Origin: a virus
Length of the DNA: 64,000 nucleotides
Virus record (IMG/VR): IMGVR_UViG_3300005466_000024
Coordinates: 1-64,000 of that record
Direction: 5' to 3' (one strand)
Shown here: positions 57,634-64,000 of the stretch, in pieces
Position numbering within the stretch: the stretch's first letter is position 1
Layout: each line of letters starts with the position of its first letter
Made by a program: the position numbers and the translations under genes
Notes under the pieces: generated by a model
Told to the model about the DNA's origin: nothing
The model's input: the letters and a program-made list of their open reading frames with translations, nothing else
Database searches by the model: none

Positions 57634-58628
57634 CAGCCCTCCCCCGCCGAGCGGATCTTCTCCACGATGCGGGCTTTGTCGGTCACCCAACCCTCCCGGG
57701 CGTCGCCGTTCCAGGGCCACGGCCCGCGGTGGGGCTCGACCCGGTACAGGAAAGCCTGTCCGTGATCCCTCACGAGGTACTTCATCCAGTCGTCCGAATG
57801 CGTGAGGTCATGCTCGACCCACGTCCAGTGAGCCCGGTTGTCCAATCCGCCGTGGTACGGCGCATCGAGCCATGGCGCCTTGCCCTTGCGGGCGTCCAGT
57901 ACGGTACCGACCGGCAGGTCGTGGAAAGTAGCGTGATACCAGTCCACACCGACCGGGGTCGGGTCCGGGGGGTGGTCGCGGTAGCGTTGCTGCCAGCCAC
58001 GCTCGTCGTAGGCGTCCTGCGGGCCCAGGAAGTGGCCCTCGGACCCCTCGGGGTCGGTGCGATCGTCGAGGAGGAAGCCGGGTTCGCGCCACACGTCGGG
58101 GTCGCGGGGTGCGGCTACTCGGTGCGCGTGCCACGCGGCGACCCTCTCCCCGGCGATCGGAATTTCCAGCCAATCGTCGGGATGCTGCCGACGTATCCGA
58201 ATCGACTGGGGATTGACCCCATCCTTGCCCCTGAATCGGTAGTACTGACCCATCCATGGCTCGGCAGCGCTCGTATCACCGTCACCGGAAACAATCACCT
58301 GGTAGTGGGCCTTGGGATCCACGTTATTAGGGCCGACACCATAGGTGAGCTTATGGGTCGAGAACCTCTCGGCAGATTTGGGATCGGGAGTCCACCACTC
58401 CCCTAATCCCTTAGTTCCCAAATGGTTGAGTAGGTTCGGAGCCAAGGACAGATCCGACTTCCCGCCAAGAGCCGACTCCAATTGAGCAACGAGGTTGGGG
58501 GGCATATCTTCTCGCCGCAAAGCAATACCGCGATGCAAACGAGTAGGTGGACCACCATCCGGAACGAGTTGAGACATCCCCTGATGCCACACCGCCACCC
58601 TCTCGCGGGCCGTGAGGATGCGTCTCAT
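57633..58628 (-). CDS. Two-domain ADP-ribosyltransferase-like protein, 331 residues
   Basis: Begins MRRILTARERVAVWHQ, matching the header of the 129-residue gene at 28989. Domain 1 (about 28-157) has RLHRGIALRRED (R33), GEWWTPDPKSAERFS (76-90) and HPDDWLEIPI (E155), the R-S-E order. A second header-like AGERVAAWHAHRVA follows (159-172). Domain 2 (about 228-331) resembles rifampicin-type (Arr) ADP-ribosyltransferases: VDWYHATFHDLPVGTVLDA, WVEHDLTHSDDW, QAFLYRVEPHRGPW and VTDKARIVEKI. It sits between virion genes with four-base overlaps. Targets are unknown; antibiotic inactivation is possible but less likely than host takeover. Confidence 0.7.
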   Translation of the reverse strand: MRRILTARERVAVWHQGMSQLVPDGGPPTRLHRGIALRREDMPPNLVAQLESALGGKSDLSLAPNLLNHLGTKGLGEWWTPDPKSAERFSTHKLTYGVGPNNVDPKAHYQVIVSGDGDTSAAEPWMGQYYRFRGKDGVNPQSIRIRRQHPDDWLEIPIAGERVAAWHAHRVAAPRDPDVWREPGFLLDDRTDPEGSEGHFLGPQDAYDERGWQQRYRDHPPDPTPVGVDWYHATFHDLPVGTVLDARKGKAPWLDAPYHGGLDNRAHWTWVEHDLTHSDDWMKYLVRDHGQAFLYRVEPHRGPWPWNGDAREGWVTDKARIVEKIRSAGEG

Positions 58629-59605
58629 CGGGGCCACTGCGATCCCCAGCTGATGGCCGGTGCCGCCGGGTAGAACCGCCACGCGCGGACAGCCGATGCG
58701 TAAGTTCCGCTGACGAACAGACCACGGGCGCCGCCGCCGTAGATGCCGCCGGCCACCAGCAGTGAGCCGCGTCCCATGCCGAGCAGTTTGCGCTTGGCCA
58801 TCTTGACCATCTTGACCCACTCCGGATATTCCTGGGCCAGGATTTGCGCCCACCGCTGCGAGTAGGCGGTGCGGTCGGTGTAGGTGACGTTCATGTTGGG
58901 GCGGGCCGGGATTTCGACGTAGGAGTCGCGCAGATGCCGGATCACCTCCAGGTAGGTGCCGACCACCTCGAGGCCCGCGAAGCTCGACGGTGGCGGGTTG
59001 GTGAGGTTCCAGTCCATGACGGGGAAGCCGGTGACGCTCATCCGGGTGGTGGCGATGCCCATCAGTTGGCTGATGCGTTCGCTGTCGAAGTGGGTTTGGA
59101 ACTCGTCCATCAGGTGGGGGCCACCCTCGGCGCTGTCGTAGAGATCGCCGAACATCCAGTTGACCTGCTCGACGACGAGCTTGTGCGCGTCGTCGAGGGT
59201 GTCGTAGATCGGCATCTGGTTGAGCACCTGCAGGTGGTCCAGGAAGGTCAGCAGCGTGCCGTTGACCTGGTAGGTCCATTGGGCGGTGAGCACGCCGCGC
59301 TGTCCGGTGAACTGGGGGCCGATCGGCATGTCGTACATGCCGGTGTCGACCCGGTTGATGCCGTCGGTGGTGTCGAGTACCAGGGTGCCCAGTGGGTCGT
59401 TGGTGGGTTGTACCTCCAGGGTGGGGTCCAGGTAGTACAGCTGGACGCGCAGGGTGCCGGGGTCGGCGTCCACCGCGGTGCCGTCGGGTTTGCGGATGTT
59501 CAGGGCGATGTATCCGTACCCGTTTTGGGATACGAATTTCCGCACCACGGATTGATCTTTGATCTTGGGAGAAAACACACCGATCCCAGACGGCTCAATT
59601 GCCAT
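58625..59605 (-). CDS. Baseplate/tail virion protein, 326 residues
   Basis: Starts MAIEPSGIGVFSPKIKDQ. Beta-rich N-terminal part (LNIRKPDGTAVDADPGTLRV; FTGQRGVLTAQWTYQVNG) then a helical middle (HKLVVEQVNWMFGDLYDS) and a C-terminal stretch with KMAKRKLLGMGRGSLLVAGG that looks like a loop or membrane-contact segment. Position suggests a baseplate or fibre-linked protein; not matched to a family. Confidence 0.5.
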   Translation of the reverse strand: MAIEPSGIGVFSPKIKDQSVVRKFVSQNGYGYIALNIRKPDGTAVDADPGTLRVQLYYLDPTLEVQPTNDPLGTLVLDTTDGINRVDTGMYDMPIGPQFTGQRGVLTAQWTYQVNGTLLTFLDHLQVLNQMPIYDTLDDAHKLVVEQVNWMFGDLYDSAEGGPHLMDEFQTHFDSERISQLMGIATTRMSVTGFPVMDWNLTNPPPSSFAGLEVVGTYLEVIRHLRDSYVEIPARPNMNVTYTDRTAYSQRWAQILAQEYPEWVKMVKMAKRKLLGMGRGSLLVAGGIYGGGARGLFVSGTYASAVRAWRFYPAAPAISWGSQWPR

Positions 59606-59626
59606 GTCGAATCACCGGCCTACTTG

Positions 59627-60601
59627 TCACGGGCACAGGAACACCAATTCCAGGTGGTTGATCTGCTTCTCGGCAGAACTGGTGTCGTACCACAGCCAGG
59701 ACGGGTTGGAGCCGTTGTGCTTGGTGGTCAGCCGCAGGACGTCGTTGGCCTGGAAGCGGTACCAGAAGTTGATGTTGTTGCTCTGGGCGAAACCGGGGGT
59801 GTAGGAGAAGCCGCGCACGAATTCCCAGTCGTTGCGGGCCACGTCGGTGCCGTTGACGGTGATCCCGATCATCGAGTGGTCGTGGAAGGTGCGGGCGGGA
59901 TCCCAGTGGATGCGGGCCTGCAGGTGGTAGAGCCCCGGTTCGTCGATGACGATGTCGGTGTTGTTGACGGTGAAGTCCACCCGCGGGAAGAACAGTCTTT
60001 CCAGCAGGTTGGTGAACCAGCAGGTGTATCGGGTGTTGACCGGAACCTGCTGCACGGCCCGCGACTCTGCCCGCAGAATCGGCACGCTGGTGAGCGGTAC
60101 CAGCTGCCAGAACAGTCCGGTGGCCCCGGGCGGGTCCATCCACATCCTGGTGGCCAGGGTGTCGGTTTCGAAGATCAGCATGCCGGGGAACGGGCTGGCG
60201 GGACGGGTGGTGGATGTGCAGATGATGTAGGGGCGGTGCAGGATGTCGGGGCGGGTGGCGTTCCAGTCCAGTTGCAGATCCCCGGGCGCGGCCTGGTTGG
60301 AGTTGCGCCCAAGGGTGTGGTGCAGCGCGCCTTGCCCGGTGTCGGTGTCGGGGGATTGGTGGGTGTTGGCCTGCGCCAGTTTGGCGGTGGGCCACAGCCC
60401 CAGCCCGGAGGGGTCGGTGCCGGAGTGGTCGTGGGCCAGCGGGGCGGTGTGGGTCTCCAGTGCCATGACCGCCGCGCCGATGTCCTCGTGGCTTTCGTCG
60501 TGGTTGCGGTCGGAGTCGCCGGCCTCCGACAGTGAGGTGAACTCCGGCGCGCTCGGGGTGCTGAAGGTGTCGATCCCCGAACCGGGATACACGATGCCCA
60601 T
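59627..60601 (-). CDS. Fibre/spike-like protein with jelly-roll C-terminus, 324 residues
   Basis: Starts MGIVYPGSGIDTF. Its last 150 residues (LERLFFPRVDFTVNNTDIVI; GLYHLQARIHWDPARTFHDH; FWYRFQANDVLRLTTKHNG) read like a C1q/TNF or jelly-roll receptor-binding domain. The N-terminal part has a His/Asp-rich stretch (HTAPLAHDHSGTDPSG). A candidate receptor-binding protein. Confidence 0.55.
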   Translation of the reverse strand: MGIVYPGSGIDTFSTPSAPEFTSLSEAGDSDRNHDESHEDIGAAVMALETHTAPLAHDHSGTDPSGLGLWPTAKLAQANTHQSPDTDTGQGALHHTLGRNSNQAAPGDLQLDWNATRPDILHRPYIICTSTTRPASPFPGMLIFETDTLATRMWMDPPGATGLFWQLVPLTSVPILRAESRAVQQVPVNTRYTCWFTNLLERLFFPRVDFTVNNTDIVIDEPGLYHLQARIHWDPARTFHDHSMIGITVNGTDVARNDWEFVRGFSYTPGFAQSNNINFWYRFQANDVLRLTTKHNGSNPSWLWYDTSSAEKQINHLELVFLCP

Positions 60602-60623
60602 GGGTCCGCCTTGCTGTCGCCGG

Positions 60624-60649
60624 GGGACCCGCGGCGGGCCGCGGGTCCC
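60624..60649. promoter_or_regulatory. Strong intercistronic hairpin
   Basis: An 11-base perfect stem GGGACCCGCGG / CCGCGGGTCCC with loop CGGG between the 60665-61390 and 59627-60601 genes. No U-rich tract follows on either strand, so it is probably an RNA-stability or processing element rather than a terminator. Confidence 0.55.
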
Positions 60650-60664
60650 TCTCCGATTCCTCCC

Positions 60665-61390
60665 TTACGGGGTCGGCAGCACGCCGCCCCATGCGGTACC
60701 GGGCGTCTTGGGGCCGACTGCCGTCGAGTCGTAGAAGTCCTTCACCGGGTCGAAGTTCTTGGTGGTGGGGCACACCAGGGCTCCGACGGTGCCCTTGGTG
60801 GAGGCGCCGGTGTTGACGGCTACCTGCGGGCTCAGTGCCCCCAGCGCCGGGTTCCCGCTCGTGGTCACCGCGACGTCGATGGAGGGGTCGGTGCCGCCGG
60901 TCAGGCCGGTGGAGCCGACGAACGTGTTGGGCAGCCAGTCGGCGGCGATGGGGATGGTGATGACGCTGTTGGCCAGCGAGCCGGCGAAGGTCACGATCCA
61001 GGGGCCGCCGTTGGGGCCGCTGACCGTGACACCGCTGGAGCCGATGGCGGGCAGCGCGCGCAGCGCGCTCTGCATCGATGCGTTGCTGGCGTTGTAGGAC
61101 AGCGGGGTGGTGGCAGCGTCACCGAACACCAGGTAGAACTGACCGCCGGTGGGCGAACCCTTGACGGTGATGGTTTCGACCTCGCTCTGGGCGGCCACGT
61201 TGGTCCAGCCGACGGCATGGGCGTCGGCGGTGACGGCGTTCTCGGCGCTGATGCCGGTGGCCGGCGGGGTGGCCAGCACGTCGAGCACGGTGTTGTTCTC
61301 GTTGCCGCTGATGTTGGCTCCGAAGCCTGGCGGCGCACCCGCACTGTAATGCCGCGTCTGGAAGCTGCCGGAGAAGATAGGGCTGGTCAT
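60665..61390 (-). CDS. Virion protein with 100-residue repeat domain, 241 residues
   Basis: Starts MTSPIFSGSFQTRHYSAG. An early motif TVLDVLATPPATGISAENAV recurs in the protein at 61823-62068. Residues about 68-178 hold a copy of the domain found twice in the 1626-residue tail protein (SMQSALRALPAIGSSGVTV; WIVTFAGSLANS). The C-terminus is Gly/Ala/Pro-rich. Likely a capsid or tail decoration protein; the family is not identified. Confidence 0.55.
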   Translation of the reverse strand: MTSPIFSGSFQTRHYSAGAPPGFGANISGNENNTVLDVLATPPATGISAENAVTADAHAVGWTNVAAQSEVETITVKGSPTGGQFYLVFGDAATTPLSYNASNASMQSALRALPAIGSSGVTVSGPNGGPWIVTFAGSLANSVITIPIAADWLPNTFVGSTGLTGGTDPSIDVAVTTSGNPALGALSPQVAVNTGASTKGTVGALVCPTTKNFDPVKDFYDSTAVGPKTPGTAWGGVLPTP

Positions 61391-61421
61391 GTGGGTTTCC
61401 TCTCAGTGCTGGTCGGCGCGC

Positions 61422-61643
61422 TTACAGTCCCCACGGGGTGGGTCCGGATTGCCACCGCGACCCCGATCCGGTCTGGGCGCTGGGGGTCGGGGCGTAGTTG
61501 GGGGGCACCGCCATACCCTTCAGCGCGCTGCTGACGGTGGGGTCGAAGCCGGGGGTGCCCACCGGGAGGTTGTGCTGGCGGGTCTGGCCGAGGAGTTTCC
61601 ACCACGCGTTGTGCTGCGGGGTGACCGGCAGTGGTGCAGTCAT
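61422..61643 (-). CDS. Small hypothetical virion-region protein, 73 residues
   Basis: Starts MTAPLPVTPQHNAWWKLL with Pro/Gln-rich segments (PPNYAPTPSAQTGSGSRW) and a final WGL. The ribosome site is AAGGAGAAACG. No family is recognised; it lies in a run of small genes. Confidence 0.55.
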   Translation of the reverse strand: MTAPLPVTPQHNAWWKLLGQTRQHNLPVGTPGFDPTVSSALKGMAVPPNYAPTPSAQTGSGSRWQSGPTPWGL

Positions 61644-61658
61644 GATCGTTTCTCCTTG

Positions 61659-61823
61659 TCAGCTCGGTTTGATGGCCATGCAGTCGAGCACGGTGAATTT
61701 GCTGGGATCGAAGTACCTGGAGCCCGGTTCGATGTTGGGTTGCCGTATCAGGCAGCCGTTCTGGTACATCGTGACCATGTCGTCGGTCATCCAGTCCGTT
61801 CCCCACCGCAGCGCAGCGGCCAT
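61659..61823 (-). CDS. Small hypothetical protein, 54 residues
   Basis: ATG 61823 overlaps the stop of the next gene (TGATG). The product begins MAAALRWGTDWMTDDMVTMY and ends MAIKPS, with DPSKFTVLDC near the end. Amino-acid use looks natural and it fills an otherwise empty gap between two genes. No family. Confidence 0.55.
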   Translation of the reverse strand: MAAALRWGTDWMTDDMVTMYQNGCLIRQPNIEPGSRYFDPSKFTVLDCMAIKPS

Positions 61824-62068
61824 CAGTCGACCCAGCCGTTGACGGGTTCGGGGTACACCCAGGTGCCCGCTGCTGCGGCGTTGCTGAACGCGTCGATGGC
61901 GTTCTCGGCGACGATGCCGCCCGCAGGCGGGTTGGCCAGGTAGTCCAGCGGCGTGGTGTGTCCGACGAACAGCCGGTCCGGAGGCCAGCCACCCATGAAT
62001 TGGCGCTTCTGCTGGGCTGCGGTGTACCAGACGGGGAGCGGGCCCGCGACGGGCGGGGTGTCGGCCAT
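61823..62068 (-). CDS. Small virion-region protein, 81 residues
   Basis: ATG 62068 in a TGATG overlap. Contains TTPLDYLANPPAGGIVAENA, matching the N-terminal motif of the 241-residue protein (TVLDVLATPPATGISAENAV), so the two share a domain of about 35 residues. It is probably an ancillary virion part. Confidence 0.6.
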   Translation of the reverse strand: MADTPPVAGPLPVWYTAAQQKRQFMGGWPPDRLFVGHTTPLDYLANPPAGGIVAENAIDAFSNAAAAGTWVYPEPVNGWVD

Positions 62069-62727
62069 CAGCTGATTCCCTTCTGCGGTGTGTTCACCTG
62101 AGGCTTGGTGAACCTCCAGGTGCTGGTGCCGTCCGGGGCGACGTCCTGGGTGGCCACGAACAGGTGGGTCATGTCGACGTGTTCGTCGCACAGCGGCGGC
62201 ACGCCGCCGCGGTCGTCGGTGGCGGACTGGATGACCCGGCCACCGATGATCACCCCGGTCTTGGGATCCACCCGGCCGCACTGCAGGCAGGGCTTCTCGA
62301 CGAGTGCCCTGCTGACGTTGGAGGTGTTGACCGTGATGGTCGGTTCGACCGGCTTGCCCTCGTTGTTGATCGGGCGCCCGGAGTTCATGATCTCCACCAA
62401 CCGGTCTTCGGGGGCCTTGACGTGCTGGTTCATCAGCAGCGTGATCTCGTCCTCCATCCCCGGGTCGGCGGACACCGTCAGGGCCTGGCGCATCCACAGC
62501 CGTTGGAAGCCGCGCACCTCCAGGCATTCCTTGGGCAGGGAGGCGATGGAGTCCATCTCGCCGGCCGGGGCGAGTTCCAGGCTGATGCGGGTGGCCATCG
62601 GTCCGGCGCCGATGACGGTGTGGATGTGCACCTGGTTGCGCGTGTTGTTGCGCACGAACAGCGGCCCGTCGTGGCGGCGCAGTTCGGGCAGCGTCTGGGG
62701 ATTGGAGGTCTTCTCCGGCACGGTCAT
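62068..62727 (-). CDS. Virion-region hypothetical protein, 219 residues
   Basis: ATG 62727 (AAAGGGTGGTCGCG before it); an earlier GTG lacks spacing. The beginning (TSNPQTLPELRRHDGPLFVRN) and helical middle look like an adaptor, and there is a Cys4/His-type motif (KPCLQCGRVDP; PPLCDEH). First gene of the run downstream of the 62819-62863 hairpin. Family unknown. Confidence 0.5.
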   Translation of the reverse strand: MTVPEKTSNPQTLPELRRHDGPLFVRNNTRNQVHIHTVIGAGPMATRISLELAPAGEMDSIASLPKECLEVRGFQRLWMRQALTVSADPGMEDEITLLMNQHVKAPEDRLVEIMNSGRPINNEGKPVEPTITVNTSNVSRALVEKPCLQCGRVDPKTGVIIGGRVIQSATDDRGGVPPLCDEHVDMTHLFVATQDVAPDGTSTWRFTKPQVNTPQKGIS

Positions 62728-62818
62728 CGCGACCACCCTTTGTTGGCGGCGCTCACGCTGCGGGGTTCCCTTCCCGGCTACAGCGCGCTACCTACCCTTT
62801 ACGGGGGCCGGGCAAAGG

Positions 62819-62863
62819 GGAACCCCGCCACTACAGCTAGGGAGGCTAAAGCGGCGGGGTTCC
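62819..62863 (-). promoter_or_regulatory. Long stem-loop between transcription segments
   Basis: An 11-base stem GGAACCCCGCC (62819-62829) / GGCGGGGTTCC (62853-62863) with a 23-base loop in which AGC and GCT can pair further. It lies between two leftward genes, and a short CCCCTTT follows the stem in the leftward sense. It could be a weak terminator, attenuator or processing site separating the promoter-proximal gene from the virion genes. Confidence 0.5.
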
Positions 62864-62873
62864 GATCAGGGGG

Positions 62874-63143
62874 TTATTCGCCCGCGGGCTCGAGGAGGGG
62901 GACGTGCTCGGCCCCGTGGGCATCGATGTGGACTACAACGGGGTTGGTGAGTCGCAGGCCGGGGTCGGCGAGCACCTCGTCCAGGAACGATTCCAGGCAC
63001 AGGGGGCAGCACTGCACGATGATCCGCTGGGTGCGGTCGGCATCGAGTACTGCCATCAGGGGCATGTCCAACGCCTCGGCGAACGCCTCGGCCCCCCTGA
63101 CCGCTTCGCGTTCGGCCAGCGTCACCAGATAACTGTTCATCAT
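62874..63143 (-). CDS. Small Cys-containing hypothetical protein, 89 residues
   Basis: Starts MMNSYLVTLAEREAVRGAE behind GGGAGGGAG. Has VQCCPLCLESFLDEVLADP, a CCxxC motif that could bind zinc, and a beta end (NPVVVHIDAHGAEHV). Directly downstream of the strong promoter at 63193-63221. Function unknown, possibly a regulator. Confidence 0.6.
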   Translation of the reverse strand: MMNSYLVTLAEREAVRGAEAFAEALDMPLMAVLDADRTQRIIVQCCPLCLESFLDEVLADPGLRLTNPVVVHIDAHGAEHVPLLEPAGE

Positions 63144-63192
63144 TTCGTCTCCCTCCCTTCCCCGGTCAGTTGAAATCGACAGCGTCACAACA

Positions 63193-63221
63193 ATTCTAGG
63201 GATCAGGCCCCGGAAAATCAA
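63193..63221 (-). promoter_or_regulatory. Strong leftward promoter
   Basis: In the leftward sense TTGATT (63216-63221) and TAGAAT (63193-63198) are 17 bases apart, a near-consensus sigma-70-type pair. The hairpin at 63228-63250 lies just upstream. It likely drives the 62874-63143 gene and perhaps the virion operon. Confidence 0.65.
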
Positions 63222-63227
63222 AGATGG

Positions 63228-63250
63228 GGCTGTGATATTCCCCCACAGCC
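63228..63250 (-). terminator. Stem-loop terminator after the small gene at 63272
   Basis: A seven-base stem GGCTGTG / CACAGCC with a nine-base loop, followed in the leftward sense by CCATCTTTGATTTT. Placed between the 57-residue gene stop (63272) and the promoter at 63193-63221, it would end transcription from the lsr2 promoter. Confidence 0.5.
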
Positions 63251-63271
63251 TTTCCCGATTAAACGCCCCGA

Positions 63272-63445
63272 TTACCCCTGATCGGTGCGTATCTGCGGTT
63301 GGTGGCCGGGCGCCGGATACACCTGGACCGTCATCTGGTCGTCGCCGGTGACGTTCACGCACACCTCACTGGTGGTTCCGTCGCGGTGCAGTGCCGAGGT
63401 CCACTGGCTCTCGCCGGACCGGATCACCCGGGTCTCATGCGTCAT
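63272..63445 (-). CDS. Small hypothetical protein, 57 residues
   Basis: ATG 63445 behind AAGGGA. The product begins MTHETRVIRSGESQWTSALH, beta-rich with VTGDDQMTVQVYPAPG and a short end. It is 28 bases from the lsr2 stop, so it is probably cotranscribed with lsr2. No family. Confidence 0.5.
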   Translation of the reverse strand: MTHETRVIRSGESQWTSALHRDGTTSEVCVNVTGDDQMTVQVYPAPGHQPQIRTDQG

Positions 63446-63473
63446 TGCCCGGGATCCCTTACTGCGTGGTCCA

Positions 63474-63800
63474 TCAGCCGACTGCGACCACGGGCTGGCG
63501 TTGCGCCGCCTCGTAGGCGTCGTTCACCTGCTTGGGGATGCGCCCCCGGTTGCGCACGATGTACCCGTTCTTCCTGGCCCATTCGCGGACCACGTCGAGG
63601 TCCACCTTGTCGGCGGCGGCTTTCTTGTCGCTCTTGCCGACGACGCGCGAGTGCCGCAGCCACTTCTCCATGTCCTTGTCGAAGAGTGCCTTGTTGGCGT
63701 TCGTCAGGTCGATCTCGCGACGTTCACCGTCGTAGGTGAATCGCCAGGTGCCGTCGGCGAGGTTGCCGTCGATATCGTCGATCAGCATCTTTTGTTCCAT
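63474..63800 (-). CDS. Lsr2-like nucleoid-associated protein
   Basis: 108 residues. The N-terminal dimerisation half contains LIDDIDGNLADGTWRFTYDG, and the C-terminal DNA-binding half ends VREWARKNGYIVRNRGRIP, where the RGR motif inserts into the AT-rich minor groove. Phage Lsr2 copies can silence or counter-silence AT-rich genes. A conventional promoter lies 38-66 bases upstream. ATG at 63800 is preferred; an adjacent GTG could also start. Confidence 0.9.
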   Translation of the reverse strand: MEQKMLIDDIDGNLADGTWRFTYDGERREIDLTNANKALFDKDMEKWLRHSRVVGKSDKKAAADKVDLDVVREWARKNGYIVRNRGRIPKQVNDAYEAAQRQPVVAVG

Positions 63801-63837
63801 CACGGCCTCTCGGTTGCGTTATCCGCTATTTGGGACA

Positions 63838-63866
63838 ATGATATAGAGCCGGGGATTGGGGATCAA
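63838..63866 (-). promoter_or_regulatory. Promoter of lsr2
   Basis: In the leftward sense TTGATC (63861-63866) and TATCAT (63838-63843), exactly 17 bases apart, with GAGAGG ahead of the start about 30 bases on. The surrounding DNA is AT-richer than average, as expected for an Lsr2-binding promoter, so autoregulation is plausible. Confidence 0.6.
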
Positions 63867-64000
63867 GCTGACCGCCACACCCACACCCTATTTCCACAAT
63901 CATAGATTCGCACATACCCCAACAGGTGCATGATCCTCGGGTTCATTCTTCATTTTGGGTTTGGTAACGGGTCGGTACTTCTGCCTCGTTGGCCCTGACC

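Overview
The window is GC-rich DNA from a large contractile-tailed (myovirus-type) phage, prophage or phage-plasmid of an actinobacterium, most likely in Mycobacteriales. The evidence is tail sheath, tail tube, tape measure, gp25-like and baseplate J-like genes in one leftward block; an Lsr2-type nucleoid protein; many GTG starts with AAAGGG or GGAGG ribosome sites; and ESX (type VII secretion) genes eccB and eccC at the left edge. No integrase, repressor, terminase, portal, capsid or holin gene was found, and no tRNA was seen by eye. Transcription is leftward, so head genes would be expected beyond the right edge.

Layout, left to right (most genes on the minus strand). 1-1840: N-terminal part of eccC and complete eccB. 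1897-4866: recombination block (three predicted PD-(D/E)XK-type nucleases, one Cas4-like, and a RecA-like recombinase). 4866-9428: DnaE-type DNA polymerase III alpha split by a 366-residue intein. 9543-14604: candidate ssDNA-binding protein, primase, a small glycosyltransferase-like protein and a DnaB-like helicase. 14611-17675: MerR-like DNA-binding protein, a NADAR-family ADP-ribose/N-glycosidase and small unknown genes. 18304-22762: two plus-strand helicases (SF2/SNF2-like and UvrD-like) flanking three small minus-strand genes, with a regulatory region at 17.7-18.3 kb.

22740-48543 is the tail module: a 1626-residue tail protein, a tail protein, a small ADP-ribosyltransferase-like protein, baseplate J, gp25, a glycine-rich fibre, a peptidoglycan-hydrolase hub protein, tape measure, frameshifted tail assembly chaperones, a pyruvyltransferase-glycosyltransferase fusion, tail tube, sheath, head-tail completion candidates and two paralogous glycosyltransferase-like proteins. 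49371-52824 is an accessory island: a secreted repeat protein with its own terminator, a two-HNH endonuclease, a small virion-like protein and a sugar O-methyltransferase-like gene. 52829-62727 holds more virion-like proteins, including a 1152-residue protein with about 43 twenty-residue repeats and a two-domain ADP-ribosyltransferase-like protein. 62874-63800 carries small genes and lsr2 with clear promoters.

Themes. (1) ESX core genes lie directly next to phage replication genes. (2) ADP-ribose chemistry: three ART-like domains in two tail-operon genes that share the N-terminal header MRRILTARERVA, plus a NADAR enzyme. (3) Glycan modification: a pyruvyl/glycosyltransferase fusion, three small glycosyltransferase-like genes and a methyltransferase. 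(4) Modular repeats shared among tail-fibre-like proteins. (5) Small hairpins at many gene junctions, including three mutually exclusive hairpins before baseplate J. All assignments rest on reading motifs by eye; no database search was run.
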